Positions 1 through 8,813 are shown, counted from the stretch's first letter. The stretch: DNA of 64,000 bases from Ignatzschineria cameli (GCF_003121895.1 NZ_QEWW01000001.1:620001-684000); one strand, 5' to 3'. A program made the numbers and translations. The notes: generated by a model from the sequence alone, not told the origin.

Positions 1-195
1 GCAATATTAGCTATCGTCGGCTCTCATTTTTAATGATATTGATCAATTCATGTAATTGACAGAAATTATTTAGGAATACTTAAATACTTAGAAGTATTAT
101 CCTAATACCCCCCTACTATTCACCTGATCCCCTGCATGCAATCATACAATCATTAAAATAGACTATGAATGCTCTATTTTTAGAGCTCCCTATCA
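1..195. other. Window edge downstream of antC, no gene seen
   Basis: AT-rich non-coding sequence. It contains two small hairpins, AATACTT-AG-AAGTATT near 88-103 and GCTCTA-TTTT-TAGAGC at 171-186. The second lies just past the antC stop on the minus strand but lacks a T-run, so it is at best a weak terminator or processing hairpin. Confidence 0.4.
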
Positions 196-1209
196 CTAAC
201 TTGCAACAAAACGTTCAAAATAGATATTACAAGGCGCAATCTCTTCCTTTAAGGCAACCCAAGACTCTACAGAAGAGACTAATCCTGGCGGACCACAAAT
301 ATAGAGGTCAAATGGATTCTTGATAAAATCAAGATCAATATGATCAACCACGAAACCTCTTTTCCCACTCCACTCTTTAGCTCCCTCACTTAAAATGACA
401 TCAAATTGAAAATCAGGAAGAAGCTTTTGATACGTTTCTAATTGTGACAACGCGCAGAGATCCTTTTCTCGGCGGACTCCATAAAGCATACGAATCGGAG
501 GTAATGCAGCCGGATCCATTTGAGCTAATTGCTCCAACATACTTAAGATTGCTGAAAGCCCTGTTCCGCCTGCAATAAGTAGTAGCGGCCTCTCTATCTC
601 TCTAAGATAAAAAACACCATAGGGTAATGTTAACTGTAATTGATCCCCTATCTGGCATCGATCACGTAGATAATTACTCATCACCCCATCAGGTAATAAT
701 CGTAAAAGAAAATTTACCTTACCATTTTCTACCTCTGCATTAACAAAAGAGTAAGCTCGACTCTCATCACTGCCAGGAATCGTAATATGTGCATATTGCC
801 CAGGAAGATAGGAGATTTTATCCTCTTCTTTCAACGTCACCTCCATCATCACTGCGCTATCTGCTATAGCGGTTATCTGGCTAACCTCAGCAGTCACTGA
901 CTTTGATTCAACATTACAGATTGAAGAATCAATATCGAAATAGAAAGAAGCAGGTGATTGCAGAGTCGTCTGACAAGAGAGAATATAACCTCCGTTAATC
1001 TCTTCATCACTTAAAGCATCTTCATCACAATATTCCATCTCAATCTTGCCTGAATCACAGCGACAACGACAGGTGGCACAAACACCTTCTCGGCAATCTA
1101 AGGGAAGGCTGACTCCATTCCTAAAAGCAGCATCAAGCAGTTTTTCACTCTGTGCAACATCAAATACTTTTGTTACTCCATCACGAAATATAATTGCGGC
1201 TGTATACAT
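196..1209 (-). CDS. antC: Anthranilate 1,2-dioxygenase reductase component
   Basis: Electron-transfer component that passes electrons from NADH through FAD and a 2Fe-2S centre to the terminal oxygenase. The 337 residues show the plant-type ferredoxin motif first (C39, C44, C47, then C79), then a flavin-binding RAYSF motif near 150, then a nucleotide-binding GGTGLSA stretch near 213. This domain order and length match the BenC/AntC class of ring-dioxygenase reductases. It is the last gene of antABC, starting 9 bp after antB. BenC and AntC are hard to separate on sequence alone; the anthranilate assignment rests mainly on the large subunit and on the kynurenine genes elsewhere in the window. 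Confidence 0.88.
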   Translation of the reverse strand: MYTAAIIFRDGVTKVFDVAQSEKLLDAAFRNGVSLPLDCREGVCATCRCRCDSGKIEMEYCDEDALSDEEINGGYILSCQTTLQSPASFYFDIDSSICNVESKSVTAEVSQITAIADSAVMMEVTLKEEDKISYLPGQYAHITIPGSDESRAYSFVNAEVENGKVNFLLRLLPDGVMSNYLRDRCQIGDQLQLTLPYGVFYLREIERPLLLIAGGTGLSAILSMLEQLAQMDPAALPPIRMLYGVRREKDLCALSQLETYQKLLPDFQFDVILSEGAKEWSGKRGFVVDHIDLDFIKNPFDLYICGPPGLVSSVESWVALKEEIAPCNIYFERFVAS

Positions 1210-1218
1210 CTTTGCCCC

Positions 1219-1722
1219 CTATACGTGATAGAAATCTAAGACTGAATCGATCTTATCATTAAGTAAAATGACCTGCTTATATGCTATCTTCCATAAATTA
1301 TCTACTTTAATAAGATCGTAATAGGCATAACCAAAAAAGATTCCTGCAACACCAAATCGGTAATAATGCGTCACCCAATTGACCTTTACCTTATAGAGAT
1401 CATCTTCTTGATGATAACGAATATTGTTGAGTATATGCGATGTCCGAGGCATCGGTGTTGAGGCCGCTGATTTTCCTGTTCTAATACGAAAAACTCGATC
1501 TTCTAATCCGCCTCTATTTGCATAATACATCAGTGACATCTCTCGCTTAGGATCAGTAGTATAACGATGCTCATCTAACCACTGCGGAATATGAAAAGTG
1601 ACATTCTCACTATAATAATCAAGATATCGATCCCAATCTTGGTTATCACAGGCTTCTGAAACATCATATAGAAACTGTTCGATCTCTACTTGTGTCTCAA
1701 TATTAAAATTTTTCTTTTTCAT
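1219..1722 (-). CDS. antB: Anthranilate 1,2-dioxygenase small (beta) subunit
   Basis: Structural beta subunit of the terminal ring-hydroxylating oxygenase. At 167 residues it has the usual length and the typical features of the SnoaL-like beta fold: an N-terminal helix with EIEQFLYDVSEACDNQDWDRYLDYYSENVTF-type spacing, and a C-terminal strand reading WKIAYKQVILLND. It carries no cofactor ligands, as expected. It sits between antA and antC with gaps of 18 and 9 bp, so the three are almost certainly one transcript. Stoichiometry with the alpha subunit (alpha3beta3) is family knowledge, not visible here. Confidence 0.9.
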   Translation of the reverse strand: MKKKNFNIETQVEIEQFLYDVSEACDNQDWDRYLDYYSENVTFHIPQWLDEHRYTTDPKREMSLMYYANRGGLEDRVFRIRTGKSAASTPMPRTSHILNNIRYHQEDDLYKVKVNWVTHYYRFGVAGIFFGYAYYDLIKVDNLWKIAYKQVILLNDKIDSVLDFYHV

Positions 1723-1740
1723 TCAAGTATCTCCCTAAGA

Positions 1741-3147
1741 TTATTTTGTATTCATCATCTGAGTATTTTCTGCTGCTATCTTCTCCTCTAAACCGGCTAA
1801 TAATTTCTGTTGCCAGGCAGAGTGCTGATTAACATACAATCCCTCTTGGGTGATTTCTGTGCCGGTAATGACAGGATTAATTCCTAAAATTTCACTATTT
1901 TTAGATGGACCATAATTCCATAGATGATGCCCACGGGAGATATCACTCCATTTTGCAGCACGAGCTTCAAATCCTCTTTGTGATTCTCTAAACTCAACAA
2001 GATCATCCGGGGTTCCCATTCCAGAAACATTAAAGAAATCTTCAAATTGACGAATACGACTCTCTCTATCAGCATCACTCTCCCCTTTCACCCCTAAACA
2101 AAGGCTGATTACCTCCGTCTTATTCCAGGCTATAGGGCGAATAATTCGAAGCTGTGAGCTGATCTGATCCATAAAGAAGAGACTTGGATAGATATTTAGA
2201 TTACGTAAACGATGCATTGTCCACTGAGCACGCTCTTTATCATACTTTTCATAAAGGCGAGCCATAATTTTGTCATATCCTGGCCGCACATCTGCTGCAT
2301 TGGGCATATCACTAAAGAGAACACTATGCCCATTTTTAAATGAGAACCAGCCATCATCTGTATCAGCATCTCCTGCACCTAACTTGCTATAATCTAAGGT
2401 CTCGGCGCCTTTGATATTTTTCTCTGCCTCTATCTGCTGACGATGCTTTACTGTCGAGACGTAATTGTAGTGAACGGTACTCACATGATAGCCATCTAAG
2501 CCATTTTCATTTTGAAGCTTCCAGTTACCATCAAAAGTATAATTGGATTGACCTGGAACGACTTCGAGCTCTCCCGTTTCAGATTGCTCTACCATCATGT
2601 CAAAAAAGAGCTTAGTATCTCCTAAAAATTCCTCTAATGACTCCTCTCCTTCTGGATCGAGATTAACAAAAACAAAGCCTTTGTAACTCTCAATTCTTGA
2701 CTTTGCCAATCCCCTCTTTGCCTTATCAAAACACTCATCATATTGATCCGGTGCTTTTACCTTCACAAGATCACCATTAGATTTATAGCACCAAGCATGA
2801 AATGGGCAAGTAAATGTACTCTGGTTACCTGCAGAGACTCGTGTTAATGTTGCACCTCGATGTTGACAGGTGTTTGCTAGAGCATTTAGCTCCCCTTTAC
2901 CATCTCGTGTAATAATAAGTGGCTGACGCCCTGCTTGCATCGTAATAAAATCATGTTTATTCGCTAATTGACTCTCATGGCAAGCAAATATCCATTGTTT
3001 TTCAAAAATAAGCTCCATCTCTAGATCAAAAAGTTCTTCATCCGTAAACATCTCTCGTGCAATTCGATATCGTCCCTCTTCAGGATTGAAATCGAGGCAA
3101 TTTGTTACAAAATCTTTCCAATCTCTTAAACTTCGTTCTACTCTCAT
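1741..3147 (-). CDS. antA: Anthranilate 1,2-dioxygenase large (alpha) subunit
   Basis: Catalytic subunit converting anthranilate to catechol with release of CO2 and ammonia. The Rieske centre is C94-x-H96 and C114-x2-H117 (CQHRG ... CPFHAW). The mononuclear iron site is in LQNENGLDGYHVSTVH, with D218, H221 and H226. The wording CPFHAWCYKS and the MELIFEKQWIFACHESQ segment match the AntA proteins I remember from Pseudomonas and Acinetobacter, whereas BenA has CPFHGW; this favours anthranilate over benzoate. Length 468 is typical. The start is preceded by GGAGG nine bases upstream. It is first in the operon and divergent from a LysR regulator. Confidence 0.9.
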   Translation of the reverse strand: MRVERSLRDWKDFVTNCLDFNPEEGRYRIAREMFTDEELFDLEMELIFEKQWIFACHESQLANKHDFITMQAGRQPLIITRDGKGELNALANTCQHRGATLTRVSAGNQSTFTCPFHAWCYKSNGDLVKVKAPDQYDECFDKAKRGLAKSRIESYKGFVFVNLDPEGEESLEEFLGDTKLFFDMMVEQSETGELEVVPGQSNYTFDGNWKLQNENGLDGYHVSTVHYNYVSTVKHRQQIEAEKNIKGAETLDYSKLGAGDADTDDGWFSFKNGHSVLFSDMPNAADVRPGYDKIMARLYEKYDKERAQWTMHRLRNLNIYPSLFFMDQISSQLRIIRPIAWNKTEVISLCLGVKGESDADRESRIRQFEDFFNVSGMGTPDDLVEFRESQRGFEARAAKWSDISRGHHLWNYGPSKNSEILGINPVITGTEITQEGLYVNQHSAWQQKLLAGLEEKIAAENTQMMNTK

Positions 3148-3676
3148 AGTGAATATCCTCCAATTATTATTGTTGTTATGATTTCTATTTTGATTTTTAG
3201 ATCATCACCTAATAACTATCTACGAGCTATCACGGTAATCTACAGAAACCATTTACTAGTCACTTTTAGTCTGTTGCTTTTAGTCTGTTAAATGAACTTG
3301 ATGAAATAATTCTCTAGATCACACCTGTTTAAAACCTTTTTAGAAAAATGTTCTTAGAAAGAGTATTTGATCTATATCATTTCATCCATACTAATAAAGT
3401 ATCTACCTTATTAATTCTGCTATTTAGAGATATGAAGCATTACCATCGTTGCCAGCATAAAGAATCTTTTTTGCCTCTTTTTCCAACAATGATGGGTTAA
3501 AAACATTTCCCTTTTCTTCTCTTTATAGTTGTCTTTCCTTTGCAATCACTGCTATCTTCAAATTAGATAATAAAAATAATGATAGAGATTGCCTGCTTCG
3601 TATCTAAGAATAAGATTCTTCTCTTTATCTTGTCTAAGGTTATTTAGATATGAGTCAATGCAGAAAAGGTATCGAT
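3148..3676. other. Divergent antABC / LysR control region
   Basis: 529 bases of AT-rich intergenic DNA between two divergently transcribed genes. It holds a perfect ATAC-N7-GTAT palindrome at 3388-3402, described separately. No further ORF with a ribosome binding site was seen. Confidence 0.7.
3388..3402. promoter_or_regulatory. Predicted CatM/BenM-type LysR operator
   Basis: The sequence reads ATAC-TAATAAA-GTAT, an exact match to the ATAC-N7-GTAT dyad known as the high-affinity site of BenM and CatM. It lies in the divergent region, 241 bp upstream of antA and 275 bp upstream of the regulator. A second half-site ATAC occurs on the minus strand at 3366-3363. The consensus is family knowledge; binding here is inferred. 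Confidence 0.65.
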
Positions 3677-4609
3677 ATGGAACTCAAACAATTGGAATAT
3701 TTTATTGCCGTAGCTGATGAATTAAGCTTTACCAAAGCGGCGCAGAAACTATTTATCACCCAACCTCCTCTTAGTAGACAGATACAACAACTAGAAGAAG
3801 AGATAGATGCAAAGCTCTTCTATCGAAAGTCACGCTCCATCGAGCTTACGGAAGCAGGCCTTTTTTTCTATAAGCACGCTAAAAACATCTTACAGATCTC
3901 TGAAGAAGCAAAGTTGATGACTCGCAGAATCGGCTCTCAAAAAAAGGAGTTTAAATTAGGCTTTGTCGGCTCAACACTTTTTGGATATCTCCCACAAATT
4001 ATTTGTGGGATCAGGCTTGCACATCCAGAATTTAAAATATTGATTGAAGAGATGGGGACACCCACTCAAATTGATGCTCTAAAATCAGGTGTGATTGAGG
4101 TAGGTTTTGGCAGGATGCCCATAGAGGATCCCACTATTACAAATATTGTATTACGACGAGAACCTCTTGTGGTTGCAACACCGCTTAACCACCCATTCTC
4201 ACAAAGAGATACGCCTATTAAACTTTCAGAACTAATAGAAGAGACCATTATCCTCTCTCGTGTTAAGGATCGCTCACCTAGCTATTCCACCTTAATCATA
4301 GAGGCTTTTAAACAACGTCGATTGCCATTACCAACCATGCGAGAAGAAGGAGATCTACAATTTGCCTTAGGATTAGTTGCCGCCGGAGAAGGTATCTCTA
4401 TCGTCCCTACTAGTTACCAAAAAATAAAATTTAACGTTATCTACCATCACCTAGAAGATCCCACATTAGCAGCTGCAATTATTATGAACTTTCGTAAAGA
4501 TGATCATTCTCTTTTGATCGAGTCTCTTCTAAAAATCATCTATGGCCTCTATGAGAACGATGGCATCTATTATGAAAAGAGCACTCTCTTAACAGAGTGT
4601 TCAATTTGA
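3677..4609 (+). CDS. LysR-family regulator, CatM/BenM-like
   Basis: Transcription regulator of 310 residues with an N-terminal winged helix-turn-helix (MELKQLEYFIAVADELSFTKAAQKL ... QPPLSRQIQQLEEE) and a C-terminal periplasmic-binding-like effector domain. IGFVGSTLFGYLPQII and LALGLVAAGEGISIVP-type segments are close to CatM/BenM, which respond to cis,cis-muconate or benzoate. The reading frame is open from 3650, but 3677 is the better start: AAAAGG lies seven bases upstream and the family begins MELK/MELR. It is divergent from antABC and upstream of an aromatic-acid transporter, so it likely activates one or both. The actual inducer cannot be read from sequence. Confidence 0.88.
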   Translation: MELKQLEYFIAVADELSFTKAAQKLFITQPPLSRQIQQLEEEIDAKLFYRKSRSIELTEAGLFFYKHAKNILQISEEAKLMTRRIGSQKKEFKLGFVGSTLFGYLPQIICGIRLAHPEFKILIEEMGTPTQIDALKSGVIEVGFGRMPIEDPTITNIVLRREPLVVATPLNHPFSQRDTPIKLSELIEETIILSRVKDRSPSYSTLIIEAFKQRRLPLPTMREEGDLQFALGLVAAGEGISIVPTSYQKIKFNVIYHHLEDPTLAAAIIMNFRKDDHSLLIESLLKIIYGLYENDGIYYEKSTLLTECSI

Positions 4610-4995
4610 TATACCTTTTGAGAATATTTCAATGCAAAAATCCTCTTGGTCAAATGTGAAAAATTTACATATAAGGTAAGAAGCTTAATAAAAAGTACTC
4701 AAAATTAAATCAAGAAAAGGAGGGCTAAAGTACTTTTAACCAAGCGATTGATCGATTGTGAGAACTGATTAATCAATATCACTCTCTATCAATAGAAATT
4801 GCATCAAATGATGGATAGAGTTCTCACCAATAGTAAATAACTAAAAATAATAATTAAAACAATAGACTATTGTCCCTCCAAAAATAGATATCAGAAGATA
4901 TCGGAGGAGAGAAACAATCAAAAGAATAACAAATATAAATAAAACTAATAATTAATAATAAATAATTGAAACAATATAACTACTAGGAGATTTTT
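4610..4995. other. Intergenic leader upstream of the MFS transporter
   Basis: 386 AT-rich bases without a credible ORF. No ATAC-N7-GTAT copy was found, so co-regulation of the transporter with antABC is not shown by sequence. A hairpin at 4875-4907 is listed separately. Confidence 0.6.
4875..4907 (+). promoter_or_regulatory. Leader hairpin before the MFS transporter
   Basis: Inner stem GATATC-AGAA-GATATC is extended by an outer stem CCTCC/GGAGG, with a seven-base bulge (AAAAATA) on the 5' side. It ends 88 bases before the transporter start. It sequesters a GGAGG, but no start codon follows within a ribosome-binding distance, so a regulatory role is only a suggestion. Confidence 0.35.
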
Positions 4996-6402
4996 ATGAA
5001 GAGTATCAATGCAAATATGGTCATTGATCATGCCCGTTTAACCCGTTACCACTACCTGATTATTGCCATTTGTGCTGTGATTATTATTTTTGATGGTTAT
5101 GATCTTGTGATTTATGGGGTTGCCCTCCCTAAAATCATGCAAGAATGGAATATCAATGCTGTTACCGCTGGTTTTTTAGGAAGTTTAGCCCTTTTTGGTA
5201 TGATGTTTGGCGCAATCCTTTTTGGTAGCTTAACTGATAAATTAGAAAAATATGGGGCTAGTAGAAAACGTGTTATAGCACTCTGTATCACTATATTTAG
5301 CCTCTTCACGCTACTATCTGGCTATGCTAATGGTCCGACTGACTTTGGAATTTATCGCGTTATTGCCGGCCTAGGATTAGGTGGGGTTATGCCTAATGTA
5401 ATTGCCTTAGTTAGTGAATATGCACCTAAAAAATATCGCTCTACACTCGTTTCTATTATGTTTAGTGGCTACGCAGTTGGAGGTATGTCAGCTGCCCTTC
5501 TTGGGATAGTTTTAATCCCTGCATTTGGCTGGCAAGTAATGTTTTTAATCGCGGGGCTTCCACTACTACTTCTCATTCCAATGATGATCTTTCTTCCTGA
5601 ACCAGTCGAATATCTTGTTCGTAATAACAAACAAGAGAAAGCCCGTAAAATTTTACAAAAAATTGATCCCGCTCTCTCCTTAGATTCTCAGACATCGATC
5701 ACTATAAATGAAGCTAACAAAAGTAATGAGTCTGCTCCTATTAAAGCCTTATTTAATAACCAGAGAGCTACGGGGACCATTCTTTTCTGGCTAACCAACT
5801 TTATGACACTCCTATTAGTTTATGCCTTAGGAAACTGGATTCCAAAATTGATGGTTGAATCAGGATTTAACCTTTCTACAAGCTTAGCGTTCCTCTTCTC
5901 TCTCAATATCGGTGCTATGTTCGGTGCAATCTTCGGAGGGATATTAGCAGATCGCTATACGCCTAAAAATATTTTAATTATTTTCTATATTGCCGGCGCT
6001 TTAGCACTCTTCTTTTTAAGCTTTAAGAGCCATCTTGTCCTGATCTATCTTCTTATCGCAATCGCTGGAGCCGCTTCCATCGGAGCACAAATTATTGTCT
6101 GTGCATTTATGGCGCAATATTATCCTGGAACTACAAGAGCTACCGGTATCGGCTGGGGATTAGGTGTTGGAAGATTAGGTGCTATTGCCGGCCCTATTAT
6201 TATTGGCTGGATCTTAAGCCTCCAACTTCCAATTACTTATAACTTCATCACATTAGCAATTCCCGCATTTATTGCACTGATAAGTGTCTACTTTATTAAG
6301 ATTTCATCTAATAAAAATATCGCAGATGATCTAGTTACCCAAAATAATGATAATGATCTAACTAAGGAATCTCTATTAACGACTTCTAGTTCATCCTCCT
6401 AA
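4996..6402 (+). CDS. MFS aromatic acid:H+ symporter (BenK/PcaK-like)
   Basis: Inner-membrane proton symporter for an aromatic acid. The 468 residues show about twelve hydrophobic segments. The first membrane helix carries the DGYD motif typical of the aromatic acid:H+ symporter family (IIIFDGYDLVIYGVALPKIM). The loop 2-3 motif is unusual, reading GSLTDKLEKYGASRKR instead of GxLaDRxGRR, so there is a short insertion between its acidic and basic halves. The C-terminal tail is hydrophilic and serine-rich. AGGAG lies upstream of the ATG. Next to antABC and the LysR gene it most likely imports anthranilate or benzoate; the substrate is inferred. Confidence 0.85.
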   Translation: MKSINANMVIDHARLTRYHYLIIAICAVIIIFDGYDLVIYGVALPKIMQEWNINAVTAGFLGSLALFGMMFGAILFGSLTDKLEKYGASRKRVIALCITIFSLFTLLSGYANGPTDFGIYRVIAGLGLGGVMPNVIALVSEYAPKKYRSTLVSIMFSGYAVGGMSAALLGIVLIPAFGWQVMFLIAGLPLLLLIPMMIFLPEPVEYLVRNNKQEKARKILQKIDPALSLDSQTSITINEANKSNESAPIKALFNNQRATGTILFWLTNFMTLLLVYALGNWIPKLMVESGFNLSTSLAFLFSLNIGAMFGAIFGGILADRYTPKNILIIFYIAGALALFFLSFKSHLVLIYLLIAIAGAASIGAQIIVCAFMAQYYPGTTRATGIGWGLGVGRLGAIAGPIIIGWILSLQLPITYNFITLAIPAFIALISVYFIKISSNKNIADDLVTQNNDNDLTKESLLTTSSSSS

Positions 6403-6509
6403 ACTATCTAAAATCGCAAATAACTAGAGCGAAGATCAATAAAGCTCTCTCTAAAAACTCTATGGGATGCCCTCTCTTCCTAATCTATCTCATGCATCTA
6501 TAGAGAGAA

Positions 6510-6553
6510 AAAACCCTAATCTATCGGAAAAACTTCTTTTAGATTAGGGTTTT
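6510..6553 (+). terminator. Rho-independent terminator of the MFS transporter gene
   Basis: Thirteen-base perfect arms AAAACCCTAATCT and AGATTAGGGTTTT with an 18-base loop. The 3' arm ends in a T-run, about 110 bases after the transporter stop. Confidence 0.75.
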
Positions 6554-6730
6554 ATTGATTAGGGCAAGTGAATATGAAATAAAGAATATAAAGCAAAATA
6601 ACTATAAAAGCGATAAAAGCGCCATCATCTGATGGCCAGTATTTATATACGCAATATGCGCGGAACCAAGGTACAAAATGAAGCAATAGATAAAGCTATA
6701 TAGATGATAACGCTTAGATTAACTAAAAAA

Positions 6731-6759
6731 TTGACACCCCAACAAATCCCTATTATGAT
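6731..6759 (+). promoter_or_regulatory. Near-consensus sigma70 promoter
   Basis: TTGACA at 6731-6736, a spacer of exactly 17 bases and TATGAT at 6754-6759. This is the best sigma70 match I noticed in the window, yet no recognisable gene follows for about 650 bases. Expected start of transcription is near 6766. Confidence 0.6.
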
Positions 6760-6765
6760 AGACGA

Positions 6766-6890
6766 CGTTCGCAATAAATGAACTTACTACTAGCCCCTTG
6801 TGTTGCCACTCTCATAATATAAAACCGATAACTAAAGAGTGAAGTTGCTAGTAAAATCCGAAGGTTAAAAAAATAGCCTTACTTAAATAG
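6766..6890 (+). ncRNA. Candidate small RNA
   Basis: Sequence downstream of the promoter folds as nested stems: TACTAGC pairs with GCTAGTA (about 6785-6853), enclosing CACTCT/AGAGTG. A small AAGGTTA/TAGCCTT stem-loop follows near 6863-6885. A 14-codon reading frame (MNLLLAPCVATLII) begins at 6778 but has no ribosome binding site. The 3' end has no classic T-run. I do not recognise the RNA; 6S, tmRNA, RNase P and SRP RNA signatures are absent. Confidence 0.3.
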
Positions 6891-7419
6891 AGCATTATTG
6901 ATGAATGATCACATTCACTGTAATGACCAATAAACAGATATAAACCGATTACTAAATATTATTACTCCGAGTTTTAAACTCTTCTCATCATTTGATCGCC
7001 AATCTAGATGATCGTGGCTGATATAGATGATGATAATGAATATTGATTGCTTGAGTAATAATCTCTACCTAGTAGAGAGGAAAGCACGATAGCTAACCAC
7101 AGTAGAATACGCGTCTATTTTTGGATGCTATTAATGTTATTTGAAAAAAATTTAGACAGATCTCTCAAGAGTGAATAAGAGGTAAATACCCCATAAAACG
7201 GGGGTGACCTTAGGTCTAATAGCTAGATATTAATCCACTAATATAAAAAATAATATGTACAAATCGTATTAAACAGGTTAGATTGTTTAAGATCTATTAA
7301 ATATTTGTGAATCGAAAACAATTGATTACACAGATCGATAGATCTTTTCAAGTAGCACGCTTCTTAATCAGGCGTTGCTAATTCCTATGGTAATAACAAG
7401 AAAAAATTAGGAGAAAATT

Positions 7420-7599
7420 ATGATTAAGAAACAACCAATCGATAGAAATGGTCATGTTGTAGATGTTGGTAACTTACTAATGAGAAATGAACAGTGGGAT
7501 ACCATTATTAGAATTGATGAAAACACCGAGCAAGTTTGGTATAAAGGTGGTGGTTTCAACTGGTTTGAAGAGATGAAAAACTTTGTTCAATTCTCATAA
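7420..7599 (+). CDS. Small protein of unknown function, 59 residues
   Basis: An ATG preceded by TTAGGAGAAAATT, a strong ribosome binding site with proper spacing, opens a 59-codon frame ending in TAA. The product is soluble and slightly acidic overall, with a strand-rich look: it begins MIKKQPIDRNGHVVDVGN, has DTIIRIDENTEQVWYKGGG in the middle and ends WFEEMKNFVQFS. There is no signal peptide, membrane segment or cysteine. A strong bidirectional terminator follows at 7740. I do not recognise the family; the alternating hydrophobic pattern with turn-forming glycines suggests a small beta-barrel or SH3-like fold, which is a guess. Confidence 0.7.
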   Translation: MIKKQPIDRNGHVVDVGNLLMRNEQWDTIIRIDENTEQVWYKGGGFNWFEEMKNFVQFS

Positions 7600-7898
7600 T
7601 AGCAATCAAAAATCATCTAACTGACCCATTTTTTAAGATTATTATTTTATTATTACCTATCAAAATAGAGCTTAAGTTTCATAATTGCTTTATCTTGATT
7701 CCAAATTTACAAGAGTCGTGAAGAGACGACCTACCCACTAAAAAGCCCATCAAATTGATGGGCTTTTTACATCTTGATCAACCAAAACAAGATAAAGTGA
7801 TTGGTATAGTGATTAGGATAAGATGATAAATTAATAATAACTTCTAGAATAGCATCAAAAACTATACAAGAAATTACATTCTAAAAATCACCATCGAC
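7600..7898. other. Spacer with terminator
   Basis: 299 bases with no ORF. Besides the terminator at 7740-7768 it has a small GTCGT-GAAGAG-ACGAC hairpin just upstream of it, near 7715-7730. Confidence 0.5.
7740..7768. terminator. Bidirectional terminator
   Basis: Near-perfect dyad AAAAAGCCCATCAA / TTGATGGGCTTTTT with T-runs in both directions. It serves the 59-residue gene on the plus strand and the convergent gene at 7899 on the minus strand. Confidence 0.85.
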
Positions 7899-8360
7899 TT
7901 ACCCTAATAGAGGTCCTTCATCAATATTTGCATATGCCTTTTGGCGCCGATCAATCTCGGCATAGAGAAGGCGTAAATCTTGATCTGAAAAGAGTTCATT
8001 CATCACAATAACTGCCCTTTTCCCAGACTCCTGATAAACAATTCTTAATCCCTCTTCAGAGCCGAAGAGCTTAGCGAAGAGAGAGGGCTTCGATTCGAGC
8101 CAAAATTTCCCTTGAGAAAAGAGGTACTCTCTTCTCTTTCCTAAAGTTGCTCGTACTCGTAATCGATCCGAATAGAGCGCCGCTTTCATATCACCAATAT
8201 AGTAGATAAAGAGCGCCAAGATAAGGTAAGTCAGGAGAGGAATGGGGGAATCAAACTTTGCTGCAATTGCCATCACAATGGCGGTAAAGAGGAAAATCGT
8301 TAATGCCTGCATCACTTTTGCTTGAGCTGTATGAGCATATATCGAGGCTTTCGTTTTCAT
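7899..8360 (-). CDS. Membrane protein with PH-like C-terminal domain
   Basis: Protein of 153 residues, function unknown. Two hydrophobic helices occupy about residues 16-34 and 40-58 (ALTIFLFTAIVMAIAAKF and PLLTYLILALFIYYIG), separated by a short turn. The remaining soluble part starts with DRLRVRATLGKRREYLFSQGKFW and includes GLRIVYQESGKRAVIVMNE, a strand pattern resembling bacterial PH (YdbT/YcxB-like) domains that follow such hairpins. It ends with an acidic helix. Monocistronic, upstream of lysS in opposite genomic order and sharing no obvious operon. Both the domain assignment and function are tentative. Confidence 0.75.
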   Translation of the reverse strand: MKTKASIYAHTAQAKVMQALTIFLFTAIVMAIAAKFDSPIPLLTYLILALFIYYIGDMKAALYSDRLRVRATLGKRREYLFSQGKFWLESKPSLFAKLFGSEEGLRIVYQESGKRAVIVMNELFSDQDLRLLYAEIDRRQKAYANIDEGPLLG

Positions 8361-8813
8361 TCTATCTTTTTTAATCTCTTCTATTATGGGGTAGTTATCA
8401 AGCTACGCGCCATCTTCAATATAAATTCATTGCTCTAACAGAGCCTATTACTATATGTGATCTAGAGATATCTAGGCATAACCCAAGAGTTATTGAACTT
8501 CGAGAAGTCGAACAGATTACAACCACTATTGATAAATAGATGAGAAAATGAATGAGTTAAAACTCACATACGGCCTAATAAGATCTCCTCTATTAATGGT
8601 GCTACATATAGAATAGTAGGCCGTGGAAATAATCATATCATAAATAGCACCATGAGATCGAAACTCTACAATAGATAACAAAATAGAGAGTGCAAAATAG
8701 AGAATAATAAAAAATCCCTTCTCATCTAATGAAAAGGGATTCATCTATTCGATCATCTATTCGATCATTTGTTTGATAATCTACTTAACCATTATCGATC
8801 GAGATCTCTCTGA
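8361..8813. other. Spacer between lysS and the PH-like gene
   Basis: 453 bases. It contains the lysS terminator and the promoter region of the gene at 7899. A 72-codon minus-strand frame at 8526-8744 begins within the terminator hairpin and is not credible. Confidence 0.55.
8701..8740 (-). terminator. Terminator of lysS
   Basis: Read on the minus strand: AATCCCTTTTCAT, a short loop, ATGAGAAGGGATT, then a run of T. It lies about 75 bases after the lysS stop. Confidence 0.8.

Larger units (their letters stand above)
6403..7419. other. Gene-poor 1-kb spacer
   Basis: No ORF with support. It holds the MFS terminator (6510-6553), a hairpin GCCATC-ATCT-GATGGC (6621-6636), a near-consensus promoter (6731-6759) with a possible RNA downstream, a hairpin TCTCTAC-CTA-GTAGAGA (7062-7078) and ACCCC/GGGGT arms near 7188-7206. 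The density of dyads suggests RNA or regulatory content rather than a decayed gene. Confidence 0.5.

Noticed and set aside
6403-7419. Decayed pseudogene in the spacer
   Set aside because: No stretch longer than a few codons in any frame resembled a known protein, and no frame-shifted continuity was seen.
8526-8744. 72-codon minus-strand ORF
   Set aside because: Its start lies inside the lysS terminator hairpin, composition is AT-driven and there is no ribosome binding site.
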